Origin: Noviluteimonas gilva
GTDB taxonomy: Bacteria > Pseudomonadota > Gammaproteobacteria > Xanthomonadales > Xanthomonadaceae
Direction of reading: 5' to 3'
Length of the DNA stretch: 64,000 nucleotides
Assembly (NCBI RefSeq): GCF_009740395.1
Contig: NZ_WOXT01000001.1
Span: forward strand, 678,464-742,463
Shown: in pieces, positions 1-9,011 of the stretch
Layout: each line of letters starts with the position of its first letter
How positions within the stretch are numbered: the first letter of the stretch is position 1
Program-made: the position numbers and the translations under genes
Notes under the pieces: model-generated
Databases searched by the model: none
Told to the model about the DNA's origin: nothing
Seen by the model: only the letters and a program-made list of their open reading frames with translations

Positions 1-433
1 CGCGCACCACCAGCGTCACGAAGGCTCGCGCCTGGTTGAATCGCTGAACCGCTCGGAGTTCGTGGACCGTGCCCTGCGCCAGGGCGTGACCCGCGAATCC
101 TCGCGCCTCGAGAACGGCCTGACCGTGCTCGCCACCGTCGGTTCGACCGCGCCGTTCGTCGGCCTGCTCGGTACCGTGTGGGGCATCTACGGCGCGCTGA
201 TCAAGATCGGTGCCACCGGCCAGGCGTCGATCGACGCGGTCGCGGGTCCGGTGGGTGAAGCGCTGATCATGACCGCCGTCGGTCTGTTCGTCGCCATCCC
301 GGCGGTGCTGGCGTACAACTTCTTCGTGCGCCTCAACCGCGTCACGAACAGCAAGTTCGACACCTTCGCGCACGACCTGCACGACTTCTTCGCCACGGGT
401 GCGCGCGTCGGCGAAATGCCGGCCAAGCGCTGA
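1..433 (+). CDS. exbB: ExbB, MotA/TolQ/ExbB proton channel (5' end outside window)
   Basis: The reading frame is already open at base 2, so only the last 143 residues are visible. Two hydrophobic stretches with the motif GLLGTVWGIYGAL and, further on, AVAGPVGEALIMTAVG match the last two membrane helices of the ExbB/TolQ family. ExbB forms the inner-membrane pentamer that uses the proton gradient to drive TonB. Two exbD genes follow after gaps of 27 and 20 bases, so this is one operon. In Xanthomonas the order is tonB-exbB-exbD1-exbD2, so tonB probably lies just upstream of the window (inference). TolQ is less likely because tolR/tolA do not follow. Confidence 0.93.
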   Translation, partial: AHHQRHEGSRLVESLNRSEFVDRALRQGVTRESSRLENGLTVLATVGSTAPFVGLLGTVWGIYGALIKIGATGQASIDAVAGPVGEALIMTAVGLFVAIPAVLAYNFFVRLNRVTNSKFDTFAHDLHDFFATGARVGEMPAKR

Positions 434-460
434 TCAGTCGAAACTTGACGGAGTTCCCCC

Positions 461-883
461 ATGGCCTTCAGTAGCGGAAACGAAAGCGGCGGCCCGATGG
501 CCGAGATCAACGTGACGCCGCTCGTCGACGTCATGCTCGTCCTGCTGATCATCTTCATGATCACGGCGCCGCTCATGTCCCACAAGGTGAAGGTGGAGCT
601 GCCGAAGGCGAACCTCGACAAGATCGACGAGAAGCCGATGGTGGTGCAGCCCATCACCATCACGGTGAGCGACGCAGGCAACCTGTACTGGAACGACCAG
701 CCCATCACCAAGGACCAGATCGAGAGCCGTCTCTCGGTCGAAGCCCAGAAGACGCCGCAGCCGGCCATCAACGTGCGCGGCGACAAGACGACCAAGTACC
801 GCGTCGTCCAGCAGGTGGTGCAGGTCGCCCAGAACCAGGGCATGCGCAAGGTCGGCTTCGTGGCCGAGAAAGAACGGCCCTGA
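461..883 (+). CDS. exbD1: ExbD, first copy
   Basis: This 140-residue protein has a short cytoplasmic N-terminus, one membrane helix at about residues 20-40 and a periplasmic domain, as in the ExbD/TolR family. Asp23 in the helix (sequence LVDVMLVLL) is the expected proton-carrying residue. It works with ExbB to energise TonB for outer-membrane uptake of iron complexes and other ligands. The start ATG follows the purine-rich stretch ACGGAG. Its N-terminal third is nearly identical to that of the next gene, while the periplasmic parts differ. Confidence 0.93.
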   Translation: MAFSSGNESGGPMAEINVTPLVDVMLVLLIIFMITAPLMSHKVKVELPKANLDKIDEKPMVVQPITITVSDAGNLYWNDQPITKDQIESRLSVEAQKTPQPAINVRGDKTTKYRVVQQVVQVAQNQGMRKVGFVAEKERP

Positions 884-903
884 GCCTTTAGGAGAACAGA
901 ACC

Positions 904-1323
904 ATGGCTTTCAGTTCCGGTGGCGGTAGCGGCCCCATGGCCGACATCAACGTCACGCCGCTCGTCGACGTGATGCTGGTGCTCCTCATCATCTTCATGG
1001 TGACGGCGCCGACCCTCTCCTATCCGATCGACATCGACCTGCCGCAGAAGTCGCTCAATCCGCCGCCCCCGAGCGTCGACCCGCCGGAGCCGATCAAGCT
1101 CCGCATCGACGCTTCGGGCCAGGTGTTCTGGAACGAATCGCCGCAGCCGGTGACGGCGCTGCGCAGCCTGATGGAAGTCGAAGTCCAGCGCGATCCGAAG
1201 AACCAGCCCCAGCTTGAAATCGACACGAGCCCGGACGCCGATTACGGCGTGCTGGCCAAGGTCCTCGCCAGCGCAAAGAACGCCGGCATGATCAAGATCG
1301 GTTTCGTGCCGCCGCAGGGCTGA
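904..1323 (+). CDS. exbD2: ExbD, second copy
   Basis: This 139-residue ExbD/TolR family protein has the same topology as its upstream neighbour. Asp22 lies in the membrane helix (about residues 19-39). The periplasmic part is rich in proline just after the helix ([11 protein letters not shown]) and diverges from copy 1, so the two copies are probably not redundant. It is preceded by AGGAGA and follows copy 1 by 20 bases. A strong terminator follows at 1361, so it is the last gene of the operon. Paired exbD genes behind exbB are known in Xanthomonas campestris, where the second copy is dispensable for iron uptake but matters in plant interaction. Confidence 0.92.
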   Translation: MAFSSGGGSGPMADINVTPLVDVMLVLLIIFMVTAPTLSYPIDIDLPQKSLNPPPPSVDPPEPIKLRIDASGQVFWNESPQPVTALRSLMEVEVQRDPKNQPQLEIDTSPDADYGVLAKVLASAKNAGMIKIGFVPPQG

Positions 1324-1360
1324 CGTAACACACAGAATCAAGCACGACGCCTCTCTGTCG

Positions 1361-1388
1361 ACGCCACCTCCGGGTGGCGTCTTTTTTT
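1361..1388 (+). terminator. Rho-independent terminator of the exb operon
   Basis: An 8-bp perfect stem (ACGCCACC / GGTGGCGT) with loop TCCG is followed by seven T. It lies 37 bases after the exbD2 stop. Confidence 0.92.
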
Positions 1389-1416
1389 GTGCGTGATTCG
1401 TGATTGCAGCGCTGTT

Positions 1417-1444
1417 GCGAAACGCGAAACGCGAAGCGCGAAAC
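1417..1444. repeat. Short tandem repeat, GCGAAAC unit
   Basis: Four 7-base units stand head to tail between the exb terminator and the convergent pdxJ stop: GCGAAAC, GCGAAAC, GCGAAGC, GCGAAAC. A partial fifth unit (GCGA) follows. No gene uses this segment. Confidence 0.6.
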
Positions 1445-1448
1445 GCGA

Positions 1449-2207
1449 TCAACCCCCGCGCCCGATCGCATCGAGGTAACGCTTCACCGTCGCATCGAGC
1501 CCGCGATACAACGCATCGCCGATCAGCGCGTGCCCGATCGACACCTCGAGCACCTCCGGCACGCCGCGCAGGAACTGCGGCAGGTTCGCGTCATTCAAGT
1601 CATGGCCCGCATTGACACCCAGGCCCACCGCTTGCGCACGACGTGCAGTCTGCGCGCACAACGCAATCGTCGCACCCGCATCGCCTTGCGCGAACGCCTC
1701 CGCATACGGCCCGGTGTACAACTCGATGCGTTGCGCGCCGACCTCCGCCGCGCGCTCGACATCCGGACATCCCGCGTCGACGAACAAACTCACGCGACAT
1801 CCGAGTGCACGCAGCTCCGCGATGCGTTCGCGCAGCTCGCCCAGGTCGCCGGCGAAATCGAACCCATGGTCCGACGTGATCTGCGCATCCGAATCCGGCA
1901 CCAGCGTCGCCTGCGCCGGTCGCGTCTCCGCGCACAGTGCCGCGAACCCCGGATACCCCGCGCGTGGCGGTGCAAACGGATTGCCTTCGAGATTGAATTC
2001 GACACCGCGCGAGCGCGTCAGCACCGACAGCGCATACACATCTTCGGCGCGGATGTGCCGCGCATCGGGCCGCGGATGCACGGTGATGCCTTGCGCGCCC
2101 GCATCCAGGCACGTGCTTGCAGCCAGCACGACATCGGGCTCCGTGCCGCCGCGCGAATTGCGCAGCACGGCGATCTTGTTGACGTTGACGCTGAGGGCGG
2201 TGGCCAT
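1449..2207 (-). CDS. pdxJ: Pyridoxine 5'-phosphate synthase PdxJ
   Basis: PdxJ condenses 1-deoxyxylulose 5-phosphate with 3-amino-2-oxopropyl phosphate to make pyridoxine 5'-phosphate, the last ring-forming step of DXP-dependent vitamin B6 synthesis in the cytoplasm. The 252-residue protein has the normal length. It opens with [16 protein letters not shown] and carries the family motifs [13 protein letters not shown] and FNLEGNP, with the substrate-binding His and Arg of the first. The end of the protein shows the phosphate-binding stretch [14 protein letters not shown]. It lies 29 bases after a small membrane protein gene on the same strand and faces the exb operon tail to tail. Confidence 0.96.
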   Translation of the reverse strand: MATALSVNVNKIAVLRNSRGGTEPDVVLAASTCLDAGAQGITVHPRPDARHIRAEDVYALSVLTRSRGVEFNLEGNPFAPPRAGYPGFAALCAETRPAQATLVPDSDAQITSDHGFDFAGDLGELRERIAELRALGCRVSLFVDAGCPDVERAAEVGAQRIELYTGPYAEAFAQGDAGATIALCAQTARRAQAVGLGVNAGHDLNDANLPQFLRGVPEVLEVSIGHALIGDALYRGLDATVKRYLDAIGRGG

Positions 2208-2236
2208 GCGCGGAGCTTAACGCGCGTGCCCTGCGC

Positions 2237-2506
2237 TCACGTGACCGGCGGTTCGCCGGATTGCTGCTGTTGCGCAGCGAGCTTGCGCGCCTCGGCCTGC
2301 TCGCGCAGGCGGCGCAACTCGACCGGATCGATCATCGCCGTCTCGTCGCGCGAACGTGCGCCGGCGCGCGCCGAATAAAGCCCGAGAATCCACCCCAGGC
2401 AGAACAGCAACGCAAGCAACAGGCACAAGGCCATCAACCACGACACCGTGGTGTTCAACGCAACTGCGAAGGCGGCGACCGCCAACCCGAGCAACAGCCA
2501 ATGCAT
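2237..2506 (-). CDS. Small two-helix membrane protein of unknown function
   Basis: I do not recognise a family. The 89-residue protein has two closely spaced hydrophobic segments in the first half (WLLLGLAVAAFAVAL and LMALCLLLALLFCLGWILG). A charged tail follows with DPVELRRLREQAEARKLAAQQQQ, likely a short cytoplasmic helix. An in-frame ATG 15 bases upstream at 2521 exists, but GGGAG six bases before 2506 favours the shorter form. It sits between cls and pdxJ on the same strand, 122 bases after cls and 29 before pdxJ, so it is probably co-transcribed. Confidence 0.7.
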   Translation of the reverse strand: MHWLLLGLAVAAFAVALNTTVSWLMALCLLLALLFCLGWILGLYSARAGARSRDETAMIDPVELRRLREQAEARKLAAQQQQSGEPPVT

Positions 2507-2628
2507 CGTCGACTCCCGCATTCCTGGATCCGGCTGCGCCGAAGTGTACGACGAACCCGGCCGGCGACAATCCCGCCCGGCGGGACGCAGCGCACGTTCG
2601 GGCAAATCTCCGCGCGCCCTCGCGCCGA

Positions 2629-4062
2629 TCAAAGCAGGGGCGAGAGCAATCGCGCGACGGCCTCGGGCAGGCGGACCGTCCAGAGCGGTCGCGCCCGGTC
2701 CTCGCGGACGCGCGGCGAGTGGGCCAGGTCGCCCTCGATCACACGCTCGAGCTCGCCGGCCAGGCGTGCGTCATGGCACAGGATCGCCACTTCGAAATTC
2801 AGTCGGAAACTGCGGTAATCGAAGTTCGCGCTGCCGATGCTGACCAGGTGATCGTCGACGAGAAGCGCCTTGCTATGCAGCATCCGCGGCCCGTATTCGT
2901 AGATGCGAACGCCGGCTGCGAGCAGCTGGTCGAAGTACGACCGCGCCGCCAGCGTGACGATGCGCGAATCGCTGACCTTGGGCACGAGCAGCCGCACATC
3001 GAGCCCGCCGAGCGCGGCCGATGTCAGCGCCATCAACGCCGCTTCGCCGGGCACGAAGTAGGGCGTCGTCAACCACACGCGGCGTTGCGCGGAATGAATC
3101 GCCGAGACGAACATGCGGTGGATCGCCTCCCAATCCGAATCCGGGCCCGAGGCGATGGCTTGCACGGCATACGAACCCGGCTCCGTTTCTTCGGGCGCGG
3201 GCGGCAAGACCGGCGGATGCTCCGTCGCGTACGCCCAATCCTCGACGAACAACACCTGCAATGCGCGCGCGATGCGACCTTCCAGCCGCAGGTGCAGATC
3301 GCGATACGCATCGGGCCGCAGCGACTCGTCTTCCTCATCGGTGACATTGATGCCGCCGGTGTACGCGATGTGCCCGTCGATCACCGCGATCTTGCGGTGC
3401 GTGCGCAGGTTGAGCCACGGGCGCCGCCAGAAGCGCCCGAGGCGCATCGGATGGAACCACGCGACCAGGCCACCCGCTTCGACCAACGGTGCGAAGAACT
3501 TGCGCGGCGTCTTCGACGAACCGACCGCATCGACCAGCAGCCGCACACTTACACCGGCGCGCGCCCGTTCGATGAGCGCGTCGCGCACCGCCGTCCCTGT
3601 GGTATCGGCGAGGAAGATGTAGTACTCGACGTCGATCGAATCGCGGGCCTGCGCGATGTCGGCCAGCAACGCGGTGTACTTCGCATGGCCGTCGACGAGC
3701 ATCCGCACTTCGCGCGCGGTGCCCGGCGGCAGCCCCGTGGTCGCGGTGCCCAAGCGCGACAGCTCGCGCGCGATGACGTCATCCGCCGCCGACGGCGCCA
3801 GCAACGGCGCCTTGCTGCGCGCGCGCCGGAGCCGGTGGCGCGTGATGCGCTGCGGCCCGAGGTAGTGATAGACGATGAAGCCGAGGTAGGGCAGCAACGC
3901 GAGGCAGAGCAACCAGCTGACCGTCGCGACCGGCTCGCGCTTCTGCAGCACGATCCAGCAACCAAGGCCGACCAGGTAGACCAGGTAGAGCGCCGACAGC
4001 CAGATCCGGACGTTGTGGATGTCCGACACGGCATGCCACGCGGATTGCAAGGCCTCGACCAT
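2629..4062 (-). CDS. cls: Cardiolipin synthase, PLD superfamily (ClsA type)
   Basis: The enzyme joins two phosphatidylglycerol molecules into cardiolipin and glycerol at the inner membrane. The 477 residues have the ClsA plan: two N-terminal membrane segments (about 20-40 and 46-68), then two phospholipase D half-sites. HKD motif 1 is His222, Lys224 and Asp229 (HRKIAVIDG). Motif 2 is His396, Lys398 and Asp403 (HSKALLVDD). Both are complete. Length fits ClsA (about 480-490). It is transcribed away from the radical SAM gene at 4131, and a mirrored promoter-like region separates them. Which E. coli Cls paralogue it matches best was not tested. Confidence 0.94.
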   Translation of the reverse strand: MVEALQSAWHAVSDIHNVRIWLSALYLVYLVGLGCWIVLQKREPVATVSWLLCLALLPYLGFIVYHYLGPQRITRHRLRRARSKAPLLAPSAADDVIARELSRLGTATTGLPPGTAREVRMLVDGHAKYTALLADIAQARDSIDVEYYIFLADTTGTAVRDALIERARAGVSVRLLVDAVGSSKTPRKFFAPLVEAGGLVAWFHPMRLGRFWRRPWLNLRTHRKIAVIDGHIAYTGGINVTDEEDESLRPDAYRDLHLRLEGRIARALQVLFVEDWAYATEHPPVLPPAPEETEPGSYAVQAIASGPDSDWEAIHRMFVSAIHSAQRRVWLTTPYFVPGEAALMALTSAALGGLDVRLLVPKVSDSRIVTLAARSYFDQLLAAGVRIYEYGPRMLHSKALLVDDHLVSIGSANFDYRSFRLNFEVAILCHDARLAGELERVIEGDLAHSPRVREDRARPLWTVRLPEAVARLLSPLL

Positions 4063-4084
4063 CGAGTCTCCCGACGTCTGGATT

Positions 4085-4125
4085 CAGGTTACGTATCACG
4101 CCCTGCGACGGCGGAGCGTAACCTG
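4085..4125. promoter_or_regulatory. Divergent promoter region with mirrored TAACCT boxes
   Basis: CAGGTTACG (4085-4093) and CGTAACCTG (4117-4125) form a perfect 9-bp inverted repeat with centres about 32 bases apart. Each arm holds the hexamer TAACCT pointing outward. The right-hand copy ends six bases before the GTG of the radical SAM gene and the left-hand copy points at cls. They could be -10 boxes, or the arms could be an operator; the sequence alone does not decide. Confidence 0.5.
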
Positions 4126-4130
4126 TCGGC

Positions 4131-5234
4131 GTGGAAGACGCGCGCAAGGCAACACAACCGATCAAGGGACGCGGCGCCGCCTCGCGGGTGACGGGGCGGT
4201 TCGAAAAGACCGTGCGCCAGGGCGAGGACGATGGCTGGGGCTCGGTCTACGACACCAGCCTCGACGGCGACGATGCACCGCCGCCGCATCCCGACACGCA
4301 CGTCACCGAAGAACGCGCGCGCAGCGTCCTGACGCGCAACCAGTCGCCCGATGTCGGCTTCAATCTTTCGCTCAATCCGTATCGCGGTTGCGAACACGGG
4401 TGCGTCTATTGTTTCGCGCGCCCCTCCCACGCGTATCTGGATCTCTCGCCCGGACTGGATTTCGAAACGCGCCTGTTCGCGAAAACCAACGCCGTCGAAC
4501 GCCTGCGCGAAGAACTCGCCAAACCCGGTTACGTGCCCGAAACGATGGCGCTGGGCATCAACACCGACGCCTACCAGCCGATCGAACGCCGCTATCGCAT
4601 CACGCGCGAGATCCTCGAGGTGCTTGCGGAAACCAAACACCCGGTGAGCTTCGTCACCAAGGGCGGGTTGATCGAGCGCGACGTCGACCTGCTCGCGCGC
4701 ATGGCGCAGGACCGGCTCGTCAGCGTGCATTTTTCGATCACCACGCTCGACAACCGCCTGGCCTCGCGCATGGAACCGCGCGCGACCGCGCCGCACGGCA
4801 AGCTGCGCGCGATGCGCACGCTGGCCGATGCCGGCGTGCCGGTCGGCGTCATGGTCGCGCCGGTGATCCCGATGATCACCGACCACGAACTCGAACACAT
4901 CCTCGAAGCCGCGAAGGACCACGGCGCGCGTTCAGCCGGCTACACCTTGTTGCGCCTGCCGCACGAACTGAAGGACGTGTGGCGCGAGTGGTTGGAACTG
5001 CACTACCCGGACCGCGCAAAGCACGTCATGAGCCTGATCCAGCAGATGCGCGGCGGCAAGGATTACGACAGCCGATTCGGCACGCGCATGCGCGGGGAAG
5101 GGCCGTTCGCGCAACTGCTGCAACAGCGGTTCAAGAAGGCGCACGCCCGCCTGGGCTTCGGGCACCTGCCTCCGCTCGATGCGAGCCGTTTCATCGCGCC
5201 GCGCAAACCGTCCCCGCAAGCGGAACTGTTCTGA
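4131..5234 (+). CDS. PA0069-family radical SAM protein
   Basis: The protein carries the radical SAM cluster motif CEHGCVYC (Cys87, Cys91, Cys94), spaced as in the SPL/PA0069 branch, and should bind a 4Fe-4S cluster that cleaves S-adenosylmethionine. The preceding GFNLSLNPYRG and the later ALGINTDAYQPIE and FVTKGGLIERD are typical of this family of unknown substrate. It is distantly related to spore photoproduct lyase. Length is 367 residues from the GTG start at 4131. No ribosome-binding site is visible; a TAACCT box six bases upstream suggests a leaderless mRNA. The substrate cannot be told from the sequence. Confidence 0.88.
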   Translation: MEDARKATQPIKGRGAASRVTGRFEKTVRQGEDDGWGSVYDTSLDGDDAPPPHPDTHVTEERARSVLTRNQSPDVGFNLSLNPYRGCEHGCVYCFARPSHAYLDLSPGLDFETRLFAKTNAVERLREELAKPGYVPETMALGINTDAYQPIERRYRITREILEVLAETKHPVSFVTKGGLIERDVDLLARMAQDRLVSVHFSITTLDNRLASRMEPRATAPHGKLRAMRTLADAGVPVGVMVAPVIPMITDHELEHILEAAKDHGARSAGYTLLRLPHELKDVWREWLELHYPDRAKHVMSLIQQMRGGKDYDSRFGTRMRGEGPFAQLLQQRFKKAHARLGFGHLPPLDASRFIAPRKPSPQAELF

Positions 5235-5316
5235 AACATTTCCCCGCGTGAAGGTCGCGCAACCTGCGGCCGGTTGCGTACACTCAGGCCATCGTCGCCG
5301 CTGGTTCCCCCCGACC

Positions 5317-6042
5317 GTGCCCGACATCGACGCCCTCCAGGCGGAATGCTCCGCGCTGCGCAACGACCAGACCGTGCTCGCACTCGGCCTGTCGCACGAC
5401 TTGCGTGCCCCGCTGCGCGCGATCGACAGCTTCGCCTACCTGCTCGAACAACGCAGCGCGCAGGCCCTCGACGACACCGGCCGCGACCATCTGCACCGCA
5501 TCCGCGAAGCCAGCGCACGCATGGGCCGATTGCTCGCGCGGCTGCAGGTCTACCTGCACGCCGGAAGCGCGCCGCTGCACGTCGACGATCTCGACCTGAC
5601 ATTGCTCGCCGATTGGTGCGTCGCCGAACTGCGCGACGCAGCCCCCGATCGCGAAGCGCACATCGACATCGCGCCGAACCTGCGCGCACGCGGCGACGAA
5701 CGCCTGCTCAAGACGGCCATCGCCGAACTGCTGCACAACGCATGGACGTACGCCGCCGCCGATCGTCCGGTGCACATCGTGGTCGATGCCGAACAGAGCG
5801 CACGCGGCACGACGTTGCGCATTCGCGATCACGGCGAAGGCTTCGATCCGGCACTCGCGACGCGACTCGGCGAACCGTTCCAACGCCTGTCGGCGCAAGC
5901 GCATCCCGAAGGTTGCGGCCTCGGCGTGGCCATCGCGCGTCGCATCGCGCAACGCCATGGCGGCACCGTGCAGGTCGAAGGTCGAATTGGCGAAGGCGCG
6001 ACGGCAAGCTTGTTCATGCCGAACGCGGCGGAACCCGAATGA
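5317..6042 (+). CDS. Sensor-less histidine kinase (HisKA + HATPase)
   Basis: The 241 residues hold only the transmitter core. HisKA has the H-box GLSHDLRAPLRAID with phospho-acceptor His27. HATPase has the N-box ELLHNAWTYA, the G1 box DHGEGFDP and the G2 box GCGLGVAIARR. There is no membrane segment and no PAS, GAF or phytochrome domain, so the protein is cytoplasmic and must get its signal from a partner. The open frame runs back into the previous gene. GTG 5317 was chosen as the first start clear of it that keeps the whole domain; GTG 5248 is also possible. It overlaps the next gene at ATGA. Confidence 0.85.
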   Translation: MPDIDALQAECSALRNDQTVLALGLSHDLRAPLRAIDSFAYLLEQRSAQALDDTGRDHLHRIREASARMGRLLARLQVYLHAGSAPLHVDDLDLTLLADWCVAELRDAAPDREAHIDIAPNLRARGDERLLKTAIAELLHNAWTYAAADRPVHIVVDAEQSARGTTLRIRDHGEGFDPALATRLGEPFQRLSAQAHPEGCGLGVAIARRIAQRHGGTVQVEGRIGEGATASLFMPNAAEPE

Positions 6043-6437
6043 TCCTCGCGCCCGTGCTGCTCATCGAGGACAACCTCGACGATGTCGAACTCACGCGCCT
6101 GGCGTTCGCCGAAGCCGGCATCGCGCATCCACTCGTCGTCGCGCACGACGGCGCGCTCGCGCTCGACTGGCTCGCCGCGAATCGCCACGCATTGCCTTCA
6201 CTGATCCTGCTCGACCTCAACCTGCCGAAACTCGATGGCCGCGAAGTCGTGCAGGCGATCCGTGCAGACCCGATGCTGCGCCACCTGCCCGTCGTCGCGC
6301 TGAGCAGCAGCGGTGAACCGAACGACATCGACGCCACCTATGCCTGTGGCGCCGACAGTTACCTGCAGAAGCCCGTGGACTTCATGCGCTTCATCGACGA
6401 CGTGCGCCGCCTGCGCGTGCAGTGGCTCGAACGCTGA
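6039..6437 (+). CDS. Receiver-only response regulator, Rcp1-like
   Basis: This single receiver domain of 132 residues has a full active site: Glu10/Asp11, phospho-acceptor Asp59 (LILLDLNLPKLDG), Ser89-Ser90 and Lys111. The opening LLIEDNLDDVELTRLAF and the spacing match Rcp1-type regulators that pair with phytochrome-like kinases. There is no output domain, so it must act by protein contact or phosphorelay. The start codon overlaps the kinase stop by 4 bases (ATGA), so the two are translated together and very likely form a pair. Confidence 0.9.
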   Translation: MILAPVLLIEDNLDDVELTRLAFAEAGIAHPLVVAHDGALALDWLAANRHALPSLILLDLNLPKLDGREVVQAIRADPMLRHLPVVALSSSGEPNDIDATYACGADSYLQKPVDFMRFIDDVRRLRVQWLER

Positions 6438-6441
6438 CGGC

Positions 6442-7485
6442 TTACGCCGCGGTCTTCGCCTTCGCGTCGTGGGCCAGGTGGTATTCGGTCGCCTTCGCGA
6501 CTTCCTCGCGCGAACCGAGGAACACCGGCACGCGCTGGTGCAATTCCGTCGGTGCCAAATCGAGGATGCGCGTGCGCCCGTTGGTCGCGGCGCCGCCGGC
6601 CTGTTCGATGAGATAGCTCATCGGGTTGGCTTCGTACATCAGGCGCAGCTTGCCGACCTTCGTCGGGTCCTTCTTGTCCCACGGATAGATGAAGATGCCG
6701 CCGCGGGTGAGGATGCGATGCACGTCGGCCACCATGCTCGCGATCCAGCGCATGTTGAAGTTCTTGCCGCGCGGCCCGGTTTCGCCCGCGAGCAGGTCGC
6801 GCACGTAGTCCTGCATCGGCGCTTCCCAGTGGCGCTGGTTCGACATGTTGATCGCGAATTCCTTCGTCGCCGCGGGCACCGTCATGCTGCGCTGCGTGAG
6901 CACGAACGAACCCATCTCGCGATCGAGCGTGAACGCATGCGTGCCGTGGCCGATCGACAACACGAGCATCGTGCTCGGACCGTAGATGCAATAACCGGCG
7001 GCGACCTGCGTCGTGCCCGCCTGCAGGAAGTGCGCGTCTTCCGGATGCGTCACCCCCTCGGGGCAGCGCAGCACGGAGAAGATGGTGCCGACCGAAACAT
7101 TGACGTCGATGTTGCTGCTGCCGTCGAGGGGATCGAACAACAACAGATAGTTGCCGCGCGGATACACGTCGGGAATCGGCTGGCAGTGGTCCATTTCTTC
7201 CGACGCGCACGCGGCCAGATGCCCGCCCCACGCGTTGGCTTCGAGCAATACGTCGTTGGCGATGACGTCGAGCTTCTTCTGCGCCTCGCCCTGGATGTTG
7301 CCGCTGCCCGCATCGCCGAGGACGCCACCGAGCGCGCCCTTGCCGACCGACACCGAGATCGACTTGCACGCGCGCGCGACGACTTCGATCAGCAGGCGCA
7401 GGTCCGCGCTGATCCGGTCGGCCCGCTGCTCTTCGATGAGATAGCGGGTGAGGGAGATGGAGCCGGTCTTTTCGAAGTCGGACAT
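6442..7485 (-). CDS. fbp: Fructose-1,6-bisphosphatase class 1
   Basis: The enzyme removes the 1-phosphate of fructose 1,6-bisphosphate, the committed step of gluconeogenesis, in the cytoplasm. The metal-binding signature [18 protein letters not shown] is complete, and [11 protein letters not shown] upstream fits the class 1 family. The 347 residues are slightly longer than the usual 330-340. It lies 50 bases after a membrane glycosyltransferase on the same strand and ends four bases from the converging response regulator gene. No terminator separates the two. Confidence 0.95.
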   Translation of the reverse strand: MSDFEKTGSISLTRYLIEEQRADRISADLRLLIEVVARACKSISVSVGKGALGGVLGDAGSGNIQGEAQKKLDVIANDVLLEANAWGGHLAACASEEMDHCQPIPDVYPRGNYLLLFDPLDGSSNIDVNVSVGTIFSVLRCPEGVTHPEDAHFLQAGTTQVAAGYCIYGPSTMLVLSIGHGTHAFTLDREMGSFVLTQRSMTVPAATKEFAINMSNQRHWEAPMQDYVRDLLAGETGPRGKNFNMRWIASMVADVHRILTRGGIFIYPWDKKDPTKVGKLRLMYEANPMSYLIEQAGGAATNGRTRILDLAPTELHQRVPVFLGSREEVAKATEYHLAHDAKAKTAA

Positions 7486-7535
7486 GGCGGGCGGCAGCAG
7501 GCGACGGGAAGACCCGTATTGTCGCCCACCCGGCG

Positions 7536-9011
7536 TCAGCGGCGAACCACGCGGAAGAACATCCGCCCCTGCCAGGGCGCACCCAGCGGCGTGGCCTCAT
7601 AACCGGCCGCGTGGATCTGGGCGATGACCCGCGGCCAGGCGCTGGCCTTGGAGATCCAGAGCGCGTCGCCCTCGTGTTCGTCGAGCTCCTCCTGGAGCAG
7701 CTCGTCGTAGACGCGGTCGAACTTCGATTGCGGCAGCGGATACAGCGCGATCTTCTCGATGTGCGTCGACAGCCCGAGCTCCAGGTGCAGCCCGTAGCGC
7801 GTCATGTCCTCGACGAAGATCACTTCGGTCACCGGCTGACCGCCCGCGCGACGTCGGATCTCGTCCGCCCACTCCGACGCATCCTTGTGCGTGCGCCAGA
7901 ACCCGGCGCCGATCTGCAGCGCGAGCACCAGCGCGACCCACGCCGCGATCCACGGCCAGCGCGGCAACGCGCGTCCTTCGCGCTGGCGCTGCATGCCCAC
8001 GAGCAGGGCCAGTGGCGTGAACAGCGGCAGCAGATACAGCGGCATGCGCGAACGCGCGAGGCAGAACACCAGCAGCGGCAACACGATCCACAGCATCAAC
8101 AGCACCCACGGAGCATCGGCCGCACGCTGCGCACCGTTGCCCCACCAGCGGCGTACATCGGCCGGCAGGCTTTTGCACCAACGCAGCAACGTCGGCGTCC
8201 ATGGCAGCGTGCCGAGCAGCAGCGTCGGCACGTACACGACGAGGAAGCCGTACCACTCGCCATGGCGCGAGAAGTCGTCGCTCGCCACGCGCTTGATCAC
8301 CTCGGCGCCGAGGAAGTGTTCGAGCAGCCCCGGATGGAGGCGCACGACCGCGAAATACCACGGCAGCGCGAGCACCGGAAACAACAACGCCGACCAACCG
8401 AACACGCGCGGACGTTGCTTGCCGGGAATCAACGCGTCGAACGTGATCACCGCGAGCAGCGGCAACAAGGTCGGCGGCCCCTTGGTCAGGAACGCCAGCG
8501 CGAACCCGATCCAGAGCGTCGCGATCCACCACCGTCGCCGCGAATCGCCGAAGCGCGCTTCGACGAAGCCGTGCATCGCGAAGGTCGAGAACGCGGTGAG
8601 GATGAAATCGGTCGTGATGTATTGCGATGCGCCGATCGTCAGCAGCATCGTCGCGTAGGCGAGCGATGCCGCCGCCTCGCTGCCCGGCGACAAGCGCCGC
8701 GCCATGCGCCACACCAGCCACACGCACAACAAATACGACAGTGCGGCGGGCAGGCGCGCGGCCCAGGTGTTCACCCCGAAGACGGCGACGCTCGACGCGA
8801 TCGCCCAGTACGTCATCGGCGGCTTGGTCCAGTGGCCGACCTCTTCGTTGCGGCGCGGATTGAGCCAGTCGCCGCTGTCGAGCATGTTGAGCCCGACGTT
8901 GGTGTAGCGGCCTTCGTCCGGATCCCACGTGCCGCGATGGCCGAGGAACAGCAAGGAAACGCACACGGCAATGATCGCCACCCAGAAGGTGGGCTTCCGC
9001 AGCATGTCCAT
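7536..9011 (-). CDS. ArnT-like membrane glycosyltransferase, GT39/GT83 type
   Basis: An integral membrane protein of 491 residues with about ten hydrophobic segments. The first periplasmic loop has [13 protein letters not shown], the DE-x-RY signature of enzymes such as ArnT that move a sugar from undecaprenyl phosphate to lipid A or protein. Later [10 protein letters not shown] and LTKGPP also match the family. The start ATG at 9011 shares one base with the stop of the upstream gene (TGATG), which fixes it. The GT2, epimerase and lipid A-type genes at 59-61 kb are plausible suppliers of its lipid-linked sugar (inference). The acceptor is not known. Confidence 0.85.
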   Translation of the reverse strand: MDMLRKPTFWVAIIAVCVSLLFLGHRGTWDPDEGRYTNVGLNMLDSGDWLNPRRNEEVGHWTKPPMTYWAIASSVAVFGVNTWAARLPAALSYLLCVWLVWRMARRLSPGSEAAASLAYATMLLTIGASQYITTDFILTAFSTFAMHGFVEARFGDSRRRWWIATLWIGFALAFLTKGPPTLLPLLAVITFDALIPGKQRPRVFGWSALLFPVLALPWYFAVVRLHPGLLEHFLGAEVIKRVASDDFSRHGEWYGFLVVYVPTLLLGTLPWTPTLLRWCKSLPADVRRWWGNGAQRAADAPWVLLMLWIVLPLLVFCLARSRMPLYLLPLFTPLALLVGMQRQREGRALPRWPWIAAWVALVLALQIGAGFWRTHKDASEWADEIRRRAGGQPVTEVIFVEDMTRYGLHLELGLSTHIEKIALYPLPQSKFDRVYDELLQEELDEHEGDALWISKASAWPRVIAQIHAAGYEATPLGAPWQGRMFFRVVRR

